A stretch of 42,267 nucleotides of DNA from Bacteroidota bacterium. Lineage in GTDB: Bacteria > Bacteroidota > Bacteroidia > Cytophagales > Cyclobacteriaceae. The stretch's first letter is position 1, and the number at the start of each line of letters is the position of its first letter. The stretch spans positions 1 through 42,267 of the forward strand of contig JAJRQT010000006.1 of assembly GCA_024280115.1 (NCBI GenBank), read 5' to 3'. Below the pieces are notes generated by a model. That model was not told the origin of the DNA, ran no database searches, and saw nothing but the letters and a program-made list of their open reading frames with translations. This document shows positions 35,112-42,267 of this stretch, in pieces. Both the position numbers and the translations under genes were made by a program.

Positions 35112-35855
35112 AATGGTAGTTTTAGTATTAAGCAACAAATATAATGATGCCTGCAATATGAAGAATAACAAATTTAATTAATATCTGGGTAATTATTATA
35201 GTCAATCCACAGTCCAATCTCAATCCCTAATTCATCTCCATTTAAATCTCATATAATCTATTTTCTACCTACTTTTAAAATAGATTACTAAAAGCATTTT
35301 TTTTAACGCACCCACACGACCGAAAAATTACTACTCGAACAACAACTCTGGAACACTGCCAATACGCTCTGAGGCATAGCAGTTAAGCCACTACCAAAGC
35401 CTATCTCGATAAGTTTGAACAGACTGAAATTAACAATACTTTTAAACACCTAATTTGAAGCGTTTGATTGGTCCATACTCTTAGCAGTTTTTGGCTTTAC
35501 ATTTTTTGAAATAGCCATTATTAACCACATTTCAGAAAAAGTTCTATTAATATACAGCAAAACCCGTATAGATATACAACAAAATCCCCATTGATATTTG
35601 TTTTAACGAATCAATAAAACAACCAATAGTTATGTCTGAAATTATTATCATTTACGCATATCACTTTGTCTCCTGATTTCATTGGTAACTTTTTGTGTGT
35701 GAATGCAATTAATTAAAAATCAATTTCAATTTTAATGTAAAGAAGATTAAATCTGAAAACATACTCAATATTAAGTTTCGATAGAGATTATAATTTTGAA
35801 TAAGATTGGATTTAATACATCAGGCATTATTTAAGCTGCATACCCATTAGAATTA
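35112..35855. other. Long AT-rich intergenic region
   Basis: About 740 nt without a well-supported gene. It contains a 48-codon minus-strand frame described separately (35303-35449). The rest is AT-rich and I see no repeat, RNA gene or clear promoter. Confidence 0.4.
35303..35449 (-). CDS. Doubtful 48-aa peptide frame (GTG start)
   Basis: From GTG at 35449 the frame encodes 48 residues (FKSIVNFSLFKLIEIGFGSG, then LTAMPQSVLAVFQSCC). It has a hydrophobic centre and a Cys pair. Immediately upstream in the same frame, separated by one TAG, is a 22-codon ATG frame (35518-35450; MAISKNVKPKTAKSMDQ). The pair could be a leader-like peptide gene with an amber stop, gene debris, or chance. Confidence 0.15.
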   Translation of the reverse strand: MFKSIVNFSLFKLIEIGFGSGLTAMPQSVLAVFQSCCSSSNFSVVWVR

Positions 35856-37418
35856 TTAAAAATCATCCTCATACGGATGACCAGGGAAAATATTCAATTT
35901 ATTTTTATCAAGTATCTCCAATATACTATCAAACTCCTTAAAGGGATATTTGACTATAGCAGTTTTTTTTGAATCGCATGCACTTAGAAGTAAAAGAGGA
36001 ATTTGACTCTTTGCCTGTTCGGTGGAACCAGGAACAATTTGCTCAAGAATTACAACCGGACGCTTGTTCATTACGGCCCAACCAATTTCAAATAAAATCC
36101 CGGAAGGCCCTAAATTCTGAGGCCATACGGCAATGTGATAGGAACAATCATTATACATTCTCATCACTTTTTGATATTCCAATACCGAAGGAATGCTCGC
36201 TTTATCCTCCTGACTCTTCAACCCACTAATAATGGAATAAACGTCGGTAAAGCCAATTTCTCCATCTTTAAAAAATGTCTCCATCTTAACTACTATTTTC
36301 CTTAATTCATCGAATTGCTCAGCAGACACCGAACTTATCGGACAAGAAATGAAGAGCTTTTTATTTTCAATTGCTCTTTGCTTTATCAAATAATTGCTTT
36401 TTATACTCTGTACTTTTAGCCAATCGCTAAATGTATTCAAACTATATTGATTTTTTGGCAACCTGTTGAAGTTAAGGTTTTTATCAGCGAGGAATCTTCT
36501 GATTTCTTTCGGAATATCTTTAAAATTTCTATTTGGTAATAGCTTGTTTTTTTCCTTTTCACAATCTCCAATATTATAATCTTTCTTTCTTTCCATACAC
36601 ACACTACCCCTTATGAGGTGAGCGCCTCTATCAATATTCGTGTACTGCCCCAGGGCCAAATTCAGATTCATGTCCTGAGAGATATGCATGGCAATTCTTA
36701 GATTGCGCTCATCTTTACTATTTATGGGCTTAAATTTAAAATAAACTACACCGCTAATTTTCACCAGACTATCATCAATTTGTCCATCATAATTAATACT
36801 TGACTCTGTTTCTGAATTAAATATTTTTAGAGATTTCAAATTTTTAACTTCCAGAATGGCGCTTGCGAGTGATGGATCTTTTCCAAATCCTTCATTTTTA
36901 TAAAAATACAACCACCAACCCCCTTTAAGTTTATCTTCTAATTTTAATTCTTCAGAACTGATTGCGGTAGCATTATTATGCTTCTCTTTTACATGCTTTT
37001 CAAAATCAAAATTATTGTCCTTGCAATACGCTTCAAAATCCGGGTAATTAAGTATTTTTAAAAAAATATAGAAAACTTCAATAGTTCTATTTTCACGTTT
37101 GTACTCAAGGCACCTTTTATAGATATAATCTGACAAATCTGCTTCTGGTTTTTCAGAAGATTTCTCTAGCTCATGAACAATTATCGATCCAACTGAACAA
37201 TAGTATTGAGGCTCATGTTTTTTGGCAAAAATATGTTTTTTATAGCCATGTGGAGGATTGAAAAATTCTTGAGGATTTAGAGACCTGATTTTTTTTATCA
37301 TTCGGATGTCCTTCTCCTTAATTTTAATTTCAGCTAGTTTTCCTATGTAAAAAGTAAAAATACGCTGTAGTAAGCTGCTGAATAATTCATCACTTACCTT
37401 CACTCTATCCTTTTTCAT
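35856..37418 (-). CDS. 520-aa protein with C-terminal nucleoside 2-deoxyribosyltransferase-like domain
   Basis: The C-terminal ~155 residues (from ~352) match the nucleoside 2-deoxyribosyltransferase/DRHyd-type fold: an opening strand KKLFISCPISS, a middle MYNDCSYHIAVW with an acidic residue, and the catalytic-type glutamate motif GPSGILFEIGWA at ~436-448 followed by KRPVVILEQ. Relatives cleave N-glycosidic bonds of nucleosides or NAD-like dinucleotides. The N-terminal ~350 residues are unfamiliar: a helical part (1-150), then a beta-rich part (GWWLYFYKNEG near 165, ISGVVYFKFKP near 222). This part may be a sensor or regulatory domain. No signal peptide. It is divergent from the WD40 operon across a 177-nt AT-rich spacer, so the two sides may be coregulated. 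Confidence 0.72.
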   Translation of the reverse strand: MKKDRVKVSDELFSSLLQRIFTFYIGKLAEIKIKEKDIRMIKKIRSLNPQEFFNPPHGYKKHIFAKKHEPQYYCSVGSIIVHELEKSSEKPEADLSDYIYKRCLEYKRENRTIEVFYIFLKILNYPDFEAYCKDNNFDFEKHVKEKHNNATAISSEELKLEDKLKGGWWLYFYKNEGFGKDPSLASAILEVKNLKSLKIFNSETESSINYDGQIDDSLVKISGVVYFKFKPINSKDERNLRIAMHISQDMNLNLALGQYTNIDRGAHLIRGSVCMERKKDYNIGDCEKEKNKLLPNRNFKDIPKEIRRFLADKNLNFNRLPKNQYSLNTFSDWLKVQSIKSNYLIKQRAIENKKLFISCPISSVSAEQFDELRKIVVKMETFFKDGEIGFTDVYSIISGLKSQEDKASIPSVLEYQKVMRMYNDCSYHIAVWPQNLGPSGILFEIGWAVMNKRPVVILEQIVPGSTEQAKSQIPLLLLSACDSKKTAIVKYPFKEFDSILEILDKNKLNIFPGHPYEDDF

Positions 37419-37595
37419 CTCTTATCTATTATCAGTTAATATACTAATATATCAATATTTATTTTATAATTTCTTTTTTATATAATTATTATAATATATA
37501 TTATTTTATTATTTTATTCTAATTTGTTTCCTTGACTCCCGCGCTCTAATTTTACCTTAAATGCTGATTTAATCACTAACCTAAAACACAAAATT
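37419..37595. promoter_or_regulatory. Very AT-rich divergent promoter region
   Basis: The part at 37440-37520 is almost pure A/T, a typical site of promoter melting or of xenogeneic silencing. It separates the deoxyribosyltransferase-like gene from the three-gene operon. Confidence 0.5.
37532..37559 (+). promoter_or_regulatory. Candidate Bacteroidota-type promoter
   Basis: TTGAC (37532-37536) and TACCTTA (37553-37559) fit the TTG / TAnnTTTG pattern loosely, with 18 nt between the TTG and the TA. It is followed by a 37-nt leader to the ATG at 37596. Confidence 0.3.
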
Positions 37596-37943
37596 ATGAA
37601 GACTACTGGAAAAAAAATGACTCCCTTATCAGATGATATCCAGAAAATTGGAAAAACCAATCCCGGTGAGAATCTGGACTTGAACCGATTATGCATGAAT
37701 CATTATGACCCTTATCTATTTTATGATAATAAGCCTGTACTAAATATTACTCAAGATGAATTTGTTGGGATATTTGATTTGCAATCCAACCACTATTTCC
37801 TATCAATTGATCAAGTATTTCGATTAGGAACGTATTGTGAGCTGGCCATGCCCAAACTTATTGCTTTGATGCTGAAAGCAGAATGGGAAGGTTTTTTTAT
37901 CAGAAATGACAGACTACCCAAGAGGGACAGAGTTAAATCTTAG
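37596..37943 (+). CDS. Uncharacterised 115-aa protein, first gene of the WD40 operon
   Basis: No signal peptide or known motif. The chain is mixed: a polar, partly disordered N-terminus (~1-40), then a compact part with LNITQDEFVGIFDLQ and a predicted helix CELAMPKLIALMLKAEW. Its last 38 nt overlap the start of the 404-aa gene in another frame, which implies translational coupling and a functional link. An alternative start at codon 8 (MTPLSDD) is possible. Confidence 0.65.
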   Translation: MKTTGKKMTPLSDDIQKIGKTNPGENLDLNRLCMNHYDPYLFYDNKPVLNITQDEFVGIFDLQSNHYFLSIDQVFRLGTYCELAMPKLIALMLKAEWEGFFIRNDRLPKRDRVKS

Positions 37944-39120
37944 ATCAAAATTACACGATAAAAATTTGGTTGAAATGTATATCTCTCTCTATAAGCCTAA
38001 CGATGGAAAAATATTTAACCTGGTCAAAGATATCCCTTATGGCCCAAAGAACGATACTACATATAGTCATATTCAATTTTATATTCGAGACCTTCTTGAG
38101 GGCAATGTTTTTCTATTCGAAAATGAATATGTTGGCAATTTGTATGCTAACAATGAGATATCTGAGAAAATGCTGTTGTATGAAATGTCTGAGTCGCAAC
38201 GTGCAACGTATCTTCGCTCGAAACAACTATGGCAGTTCAAATCTGAAGAATTGGAAGAGTTTTTACTACAACTAGAACAGAAAAAAAGATTAAACCTGGG
38301 CATCGAAAATAAATACTTCAAGACCTTTGGTAAAAACGAGATCGAAAAATTAAGATGGGAATATCGTGTTGAGAAATACAGAATAATCTTGGCGATCATG
38401 CAAGATTATCCTCAACTATCCTACAGGGAAGTATATAAGATGGCTATTGATAAAATGCTTGAAGCGGATAAAGAAAGAAGCGAACTTAATAATAAAATTG
38501 CCAGAAGTCTCAATTACATTGGCGACATTTTTAAGAGCGGACCTCTTGCATCAGCTAGTTTTGAATTTAGAGATCACTATATAAAAATTTGTAAAAAATT
38601 ACTGAAGAAACTTTTCTTCCTATTACATAGTGACACTTGCCCAAATTATTCTCAATTGTCTAAGAATAAGAAAATGCAGATAAATAAATTATGGTTAAAG
38701 TTGATGAAGTCAAATAAAGATGAGCTGTTCTCTTTTTCACCGTCCATGCTTTTGTATAGTTTACCCGATATCGAGCAACTGGAATCCATCTATAAGCGAG
38801 CATGTAAAATTCTTGAAATAAACCCGGATGACTTTGAGTTTGGCAATCGCCTTGAATTCATGATAAGAAAAGGAGCATCAATAGAGAAAATATTGAATTT
38901 TTTAAATATAGAAACGGACCAAATTGAACTTCAACTTGCAAATCTGGAGCTTATAAAGGCAGAATATACTCACGAGGACCAGTCTCAAATTTACAGGACT
39001 GCCCTGGCAAATAATGAAGAGCATTCTGAAAAGCTGAAAAGCGAGGTTGCTAAATTGAAAAAGCAGACCGTTCAGTTAAAGAAGAAAATTTCACATGGGT
39101 TTAAAGAAGTTGCCAAATGA
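37906..39120 (+). CDS. Helical 404-aa protein with degenerate J-domain-like segment and C-terminal coiled coil
   Basis: Almost entirely alpha-helical. Residues ~228-262 resemble the J-domain core: a basic helix KKLLKKLFFLL, then H241-S-D243 in place of the canonical H-P-D, then KMQINKLWLKLM as the following helix. J-domains stimulate Hsp70 ATPases through H-P-D; the Pro-to-Ser change makes that uncertain. The C-terminus (~345-400) is a Lys/Glu-rich coiled coil. The start lies inside the preceding gene (38-nt overlap) and the stop overlaps the next start (ATGA), so all three proteins should be made together, probably as a complex. No signal peptide. Confidence 0.72.
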   Translation: MTDYPRGTELNLRSKLHDKNLVEMYISLYKPNDGKIFNLVKDIPYGPKNDTTYSHIQFYIRDLLEGNVFLFENEYVGNLYANNEISEKMLLYEMSESQRATYLRSKQLWQFKSEELEEFLLQLEQKKRLNLGIENKYFKTFGKNEIEKLRWEYRVEKYRIILAIMQDYPQLSYREVYKMAIDKMLEADKERSELNNKIARSLNYIGDIFKSGPLASASFEFRDHYIKICKKLLKKLFFLLHSDTCPNYSQLSKNKKMQINKLWLKLMKSNKDELFSFSPSMLLYSLPDIEQLESIYKRACKILEINPDDFEFGNRLEFMIRKGASIEKILNFLNIETDQIELQLANLELIKAEYTHEDQSQIYRTALANNEEHSEKLKSEVAKLKKQTVQLKKKISHGFKEVAK

Positions 39121-40478
39121 AAAAGAATAACAACAAAGTATTGTTGCCAGCAAAAAAAAATAAAGTTGCCTTAAGTATTGGTTGCAATAACGCTTCAAAA
39201 AAAATTATTGCGTTGAGGCATGTTTTTGATGTAGATAGAAGCCTTCTACACGTGAGATCTGTTAATGTGACAACTGATAATCGGCACCTGATTATTACCT
39301 TTGATGACAATGCAAAAATACGCGTATTGGACTTGGTAAAACTTGAATTCTTACCTCATAAATTTGAGGGGCATGCCCAGTCGGTTCGGCTTACAAGTAT
39401 TACCAAAGACAACAAATATTTCTTTTCTACATCGTGGGATATGACCACAAGAAAGCATGAATTAGCTACAGGAAAATGTAATCAAATCCTGAGTGGCTTT
39501 GGGCGGAGTCCAAGTGTTTTTGTCGATGAAGAACAAAAACTTCTGTTTAATGCAAGTTATGATAAGGATATTGATCCGGCATCCAGGAACAGCGGGAGGT
39601 GCTGGGACATCGAATCAGGAAAAGTGCTCCAGATCTATAAACACACCCATGAAAGCAAAGATATCGAATGTGTTGATATTGCCTATGACCAGCAGTTTGT
39701 TTATACTTGTAGCGAAGATGGAATAGCTTATAAATGGCAATTAAGAGGGAAAAAACCACTTTTCAAATACTTTGAATGTGAGGGATCTGTTCGAAAAATT
39801 GCTGTTTCGGCTAAATACATAGCGGGTGCATGTACAGATGGAAAAATTCGCGTTCATAAAAAATTTCTGGGAGAACAACTTTGGTGCTTTATTCACGGCA
39901 ATCAAGGGGTGCAGGATATCAGGGATGTTAAGATTTCCCTTGATCAAACAAAACTATGGAGCGCTGCTGACGATGGAACAATTTGTTGCTTTGATCTGAT
40001 TTCTGGTAAACAAATCTATCATCGTAAAATCCACAAAAAATGGATCTGGAGTATTTGTTTGATGAATAATGACAAGGTTTTGGTGACGGGGAGTGGAGAT
40101 GGTATGGTTGCCTTTGTATCAGCAAATACTGGTAAGATCCTTGCTAAACTTCGAAACCTGCTTTGGGACGATGAAATCATCATCACCTGCCTGCCTGATA
40201 AGGCTTTCCCAAACGGCTGTTTCTATGCAACGAATGAAGAGTTTATTCAGGTATATTCCAAAGATAAGAACAGACAAGCTGATGAGGAGCTGGAATTAAA
40301 CGATCCAAGGCGTATTGCCTATATTGAAAAGACCAATAATAAAAATTTAGTTATTACCAAACTGAAAAATGATGGACAATATACTGCCTTAACAAAAAAT
40401 CACATTAAAAATCAAAAAATGCGTAAGCAGGTAAATCATCAAAAATTGCCTCGCTTATTGATGGCAGAATTCAAATGA
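39117..40478 (+). CDS. WD40 repeat beta-propeller protein (453 aa)
   Basis: Repeats of ~40 residues with the WD40 pattern run from ~40 to ~345, consistent with about seven blades. Visible units include HLIITFDDNAKIRVLDL, KYFFSTSWDMTTRKHEL, RCWDIESGKVLQIYKH, QFVYTCSEDGIAYKWQL, TKLWSAADDGTICCFDL and KVLVTGSGDGMVAFVS. The last ~100 residues are basic and helical. WD40 propellers are protein-interaction platforms; in bacteria they often occur in signalling or immune proteins. The ATG overlaps the upstream stop by 4 nt. A strong hairpin follows the gene. Confidence 0.88.
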   Translation: MKKNNNKVLLPAKKNKVALSIGCNNASKKIIALRHVFDVDRSLLHVRSVNVTTDNRHLIITFDDNAKIRVLDLVKLEFLPHKFEGHAQSVRLTSITKDNKYFFSTSWDMTTRKHELATGKCNQILSGFGRSPSVFVDEEQKLLFNASYDKDIDPASRNSGRCWDIESGKVLQIYKHTHESKDIECVDIAYDQQFVYTCSEDGIAYKWQLRGKKPLFKYFECEGSVRKIAVSAKYIAGACTDGKIRVHKKFLGEQLWCFIHGNQGVQDIRDVKISLDQTKLWSAADDGTICCFDLISGKQIYHRKIHKKWIWSICLMNNDKVLVTGSGDGMVAFVSANTGKILAKLRNLLWDDEIIITCLPDKAFPNGCFYATNEEFIQVYSKDKNRQADEELELNDPRRIAYIEKTNNKNLVITKLKNDGQYTALTKNHIKNQKMRKQVNHQKLPRLLMAEFK

Positions 40479-40503
40479 AAACATTTGAAAAGCAAGAACA
40501 TTA

Positions 40504-40549
40504 ATTCTCCTCTTTCAAATATTGATTTCAATATGAAAAAGAGGAGAAT
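40504..40549 (+). terminator. Long hairpin after the WD40 gene
   Basis: ATTCTCCTCTTT (40504-40515) and AAAGAGGAGAAT (40538-40549) form a perfect 12-bp stem, with an inner ATATTG/CAATAT pairing. It lies 26 nt past the stop. A U-run is lacking, so it may act as an mRNA 3'-end stabiliser or weak terminator. Confidence 0.55.
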
Positions 40550-40599
40550 ATTGACATGTTGAATGAATTCGAATGATTATATAATTAACGTAATTAAGA

Positions 40600-40848
40600 A
40601 TGAAATATGAATTTCTGAAAAATCAGAAAGTAGTTTGTATAAATAATGAATCCGGGCATGTGAGTGCAATTGAGATAGGCGAGGTTTATACGATCAAGAA
40701 AAAATATAAATGCCCATCATGCGGATCGGAACAACTGATTCTTCAAGAATTATTTTATGAGATTAATATGGTATGCCAATGTAGTCATAGTGAACACAGA
40801 TATCAATCATATTATAAATGGAGGTTCAGACCGTATGCCCCATCATAG
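40600..40848 (+). CDS. Small zinc-ribbon protein (82 aa)
   Basis: Two cysteine knuckles, C-P-S-C near residue 38-41 and C-Q-C with H nearby near 59-64, suggest one zinc site. The N-terminal half (VVCINNESGHVSAIEIGEVY, then TIKKKYKCPSC) resembles small phage- and plasmid-borne proteins of unknown function. Monocistronic, 121 nt after the WD40 gene. Confidence 0.65.
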   Translation: MKYEFLKNQKVVCINNESGHVSAIEIGEVYTIKKKYKCPSCGSEQLILQELFYEINMVCQCSHSEHRYQSYYKWRFRPYAPS

Positions 40849-41163
40849 ACAACAAGATGACGATATGGTGGGTTATGAAAATGTACAGGTTATTTGAGGA
40901 AATTCTTGATAAAAAATGCCACACAACAACCTGATAAACCAAAAGAATGTTAATGTCAATTATGGTAATTGAACGTTTAACTTTTTAAGCTTTATAAACA
41001 ATTACTGGAGTTATATGAAATTGTGGGACAAAGATTCCAGCATGTATCTATATAATTGCTTTCTCGCAATTAGATGAGCGTATTGCATTGATGATTTTAA
41101 CATTTAGTTGAAAGAAATCAATATTTGTTTGTTAAATGATATGTTGGTCTAAAATAAATATTA
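40849..41163. other. Intergenic, no gene seen
   Basis: About 315 nt of AT-rich DNA with a weak ATTGC/GCAAT hairpin near 41058-41073. The promoter of the next gene should lie here, but no clear consensus is visible. Confidence 0.4.
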
Positions 41164-41697
41164 ATGGCAGCATCAATTCTAAGTCAGGATATATTAGCAA
41201 TCTGCCTTTTTCTTGCTGATGGAAATATTGAATTATCCATAGAAGAAGTCATACATCGCGCAGAAAATTATCAGAAAATAAATGACAGGCACTTTGGTAT
41301 CACAAGAAGTGATTTTCATAATTTATTTCACTATTGGTTTATTTTTGATTTAGGAATTAAACAGCTTGATGAGGGAATTGATGATGTCAAATTAAAAGAT
41401 GTTGTTATTGATATCCTTGCATATCACAGCTCTCATTTTAATGATGAAGGAGAATATTGGATAAATGAAAAAGAAACATGGGATAAAGAAATATATTTTG
41501 TGTCTATTGAACGCCGGTTTGGTTATGATGAGAAAAAATATCGAGAGAAATTAATGACCAAGCAGAAAATGAAGGAATTTTTTGAGGATCAGGAGCTTAC
41601 TGAACTTCATCCTGAATCAGTTATGAAATTTATGGAAGAAATAAAGATTTCAGACAAAATTTTATTCCAGTGCTCAAGGCCAGGTGAATCAAGTTAG
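41164..41697 (+). CDS. Uncharacterised 177-aa helical acidic protein
   Basis: Mainly helical and acidic, with no signal peptide, membrane segment or recognised motif. Aromatic clusters occur at FHNLFHYWFIFDLG (~59-72) and at EGEYWINEKETWDKE. The ATG at 41164 follows a typical AT-rich leader. The family is not recognised; the open frame and composition fit a real gene. Confidence 0.65.
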   Translation: MAASILSQDILAICLFLADGNIELSIEEVIHRAENYQKINDRHFGITRSDFHNLFHYWFIFDLGIKQLDEGIDDVKLKDVVIDILAYHSSHFNDEGEYWINEKETWDKEIYFVSIERRFGYDEKKYREKLMTKQKMKEFFEDQELTELHPESVMKFMEEIKISDKILFQCSRPGESS

Positions 41698-41710
41698 AAT
41701 TGTGTAGTAA

Positions 41711-41940
41711 TATTAACCCCTCGTGGAAGAAATAAATATAATTTGGTTTTAATCGCACTCCAAAGGAAGTGTTCAGCAGTTTTCAAAATTTTTAATAGGG
41801 ATGGTTTTTGCCTTGGCAAAAATCCAGAGGACTGATGATCTCTTCCCAAATCCAGGAAAATGGATATGTGAATTTTGGTTGTGGGCTGTTTGCGCTAATT
41901 ATATAATGGTTTTCCCTTGCCACGAGGAGGGATAAATTGC
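41711..41940. repeat. Possible MITE-like element with inverted ends
   Basis: CCTCGTGG (41719-41726) and CCACGAGG (41920-41927) are perfect inverted repeats inside longer imperfect ends (TTAnCCCCTCGTGGnAAG against its complement). The ~210-nt interior has no coding frame but contains a perfect hairpin, TTTTTGCC-TT-GGCAAAAA (41805-41822). The size, inverted ends and lack of coding fit a miniature transposable element; chance cannot be excluded without other copies. Confidence 0.4.
41805..41822. repeat. Perfect hairpin TTTTTGCC-TT-GGCAAAAA
   Basis: An 8-bp perfect stem with a 2-nt spacer, ~110 nt after the 177-aa gene. Both sides end in a T/A run, so it could act as a bidirectional weak terminator or be part of the surrounding inverted-repeat element. 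Confidence 0.45.
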
Positions 41941-42117
41941 AAAATAAATTGGAAACCGAAGCTTCCTATTCAGGATGAGGTTTGTACAGACTTACAAAAT
42001 TTCACCAACCTTCACATCAATAAATGCTTTCTTGATTTTGACTGATTTTGTTTTACCGACTTGTTTAATTCTACTTTACGAAGATGAAGCACATAATGTA
42101 AAAACCTGAGTTCGATT
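41941..42117. other. Presumed non-coding end of the IS element
   Basis: DNA between the inverted-repeat element and the transposase stop. The terminal inverted repeat of the IS982-type element should lie here, but I cannot delimit it from one end alone. Confidence 0.3.
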
Positions 42118-42267
42118 TTAAAACATGGCTATTTGCGTTGTTTTGACCTCTTCATATTTTATTGCTGGTTTTTTAGGGAAGAAAGAATATGCAATAAGTC
42201 CTGAGATCAGGTTCGTTATGAAATTGGAGAAAGAGCGGTGCCTGGAGTGTTCCACTTGGCATATATT
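42118..42267 (-). mobile_element. C-terminal fragment of an IS982-family transposase (cut by window edge)
   Basis: Read on the minus strand, the frame is open from the window edge to TAA at 42120-42118. It encodes about 49 residues ending ...KTTQIAMF, with [20 protein letters not shown] and [12 protein letters not shown]. The pattern H-S-R-H-R-S-x-x-N-F-x-x-N-L-x-x-G-L-I-A-Y-x-F-x-P-K-K-P is the usual end of IS982-type DDE transposases, as I recall them. The rest of the element lies beyond the window, so intactness cannot be judged. Confidence 0.65.

Noticed and set aside
35112..35171. Upstream ATG for the 239-aa version of the secreted protein
   Set aside because: It would place a second hydrophobic stretch before a complete signal peptide starting at the internal ATG at 35111.
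35300..35420. 5S rRNA-like motif (AGTTAAGCC with CTGGAAC nearby)
   Set aside because: Only one short motif matches; the 5S stems and overall order are absent, so it is probably coincidence.

Overview
This 42 kb window looks like chromosomal DNA from a Bacteroidota bacterium (Cytophagales or a relative). The grounds are its AT-rich composition, mostly ATG starts without strong Shine-Dalgarno sequences, a DUF3857/transglutaminase-like secreted protein, short lipoprotein signals and IS982- and IS3-like remnants. No taxon-specific marker such as rRNA is present, so the placement is an inference.

Layout. (1) 1-3604: a decayed DUF3857 paralogue, an intact DUF3857 protein whose transglutaminase triad is lost, and an MnmH/SelU-like tRNA 2-selenouridine synthase whose rhodanese half has lost its cysteine loop. 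(2) 3831-25575, minus strand: the most interesting region. Eight densely packed genes encode about 7,200 residues in total, and none has a recognisable signal peptide. In transcription order they are: a 1074-aa two-protease protein (trypsin-like domain plus C-terminal HExxH), a 196-aa beta-rich protein, a 138-aa protein, a 488-aa trypsin-like protease, a 1149-aa DUF6603-like beta-rich protein, and three giant uncharacterised proteins of 1095, 2380 and 663 aa. The 138-aa protein is a free-standing copy of the C-terminal domain of the 488-aa protease. The two proteases share an N-terminal domain and a Cys-cluster loop. I cannot assign a function; a protease-processed large cytoplasmic or exported assembly is the best working hypothesis. 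(3) 26030-31639, plus strand: a small carbohydrate locus with a GH9 glycosidase (its N-terminus apparently fused to an IS3 OrfA remnant), a TIM-barrel-like lipoprotein and a Tat-exported sugar-isomerase-like protein. It is interrupted by a 280-bp tandem repeat and followed by about 1.4 kb of decayed DNA that holds a copy of the lipoprotein gene's 3' end. (4) 33073-35111, minus strand: a collagen-like lipoprotein, an XRE regulator and a secreted protein of unknown function. (5) 35856-40478: a divergent, very AT-rich cassette. One side encodes a 520-aa protein with a C-terminal nucleoside 2-deoxyribosyltransferase-like domain. The other side is a translationally coupled three-gene operon: a 115-aa unknown, a 404-aa helical protein with a degenerate J-domain-like segment, and a WD40 propeller. 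Its make-up resembles accessory or defence loci. (6) 40600-42267: a small zinc-ribbon protein, a 177-aa unknown, a possible MITE-like inverted-repeat element and the C-terminal end of an IS982-family transposase cut by the window edge.

All family assignments come from reading motifs by eye; no database search was run.
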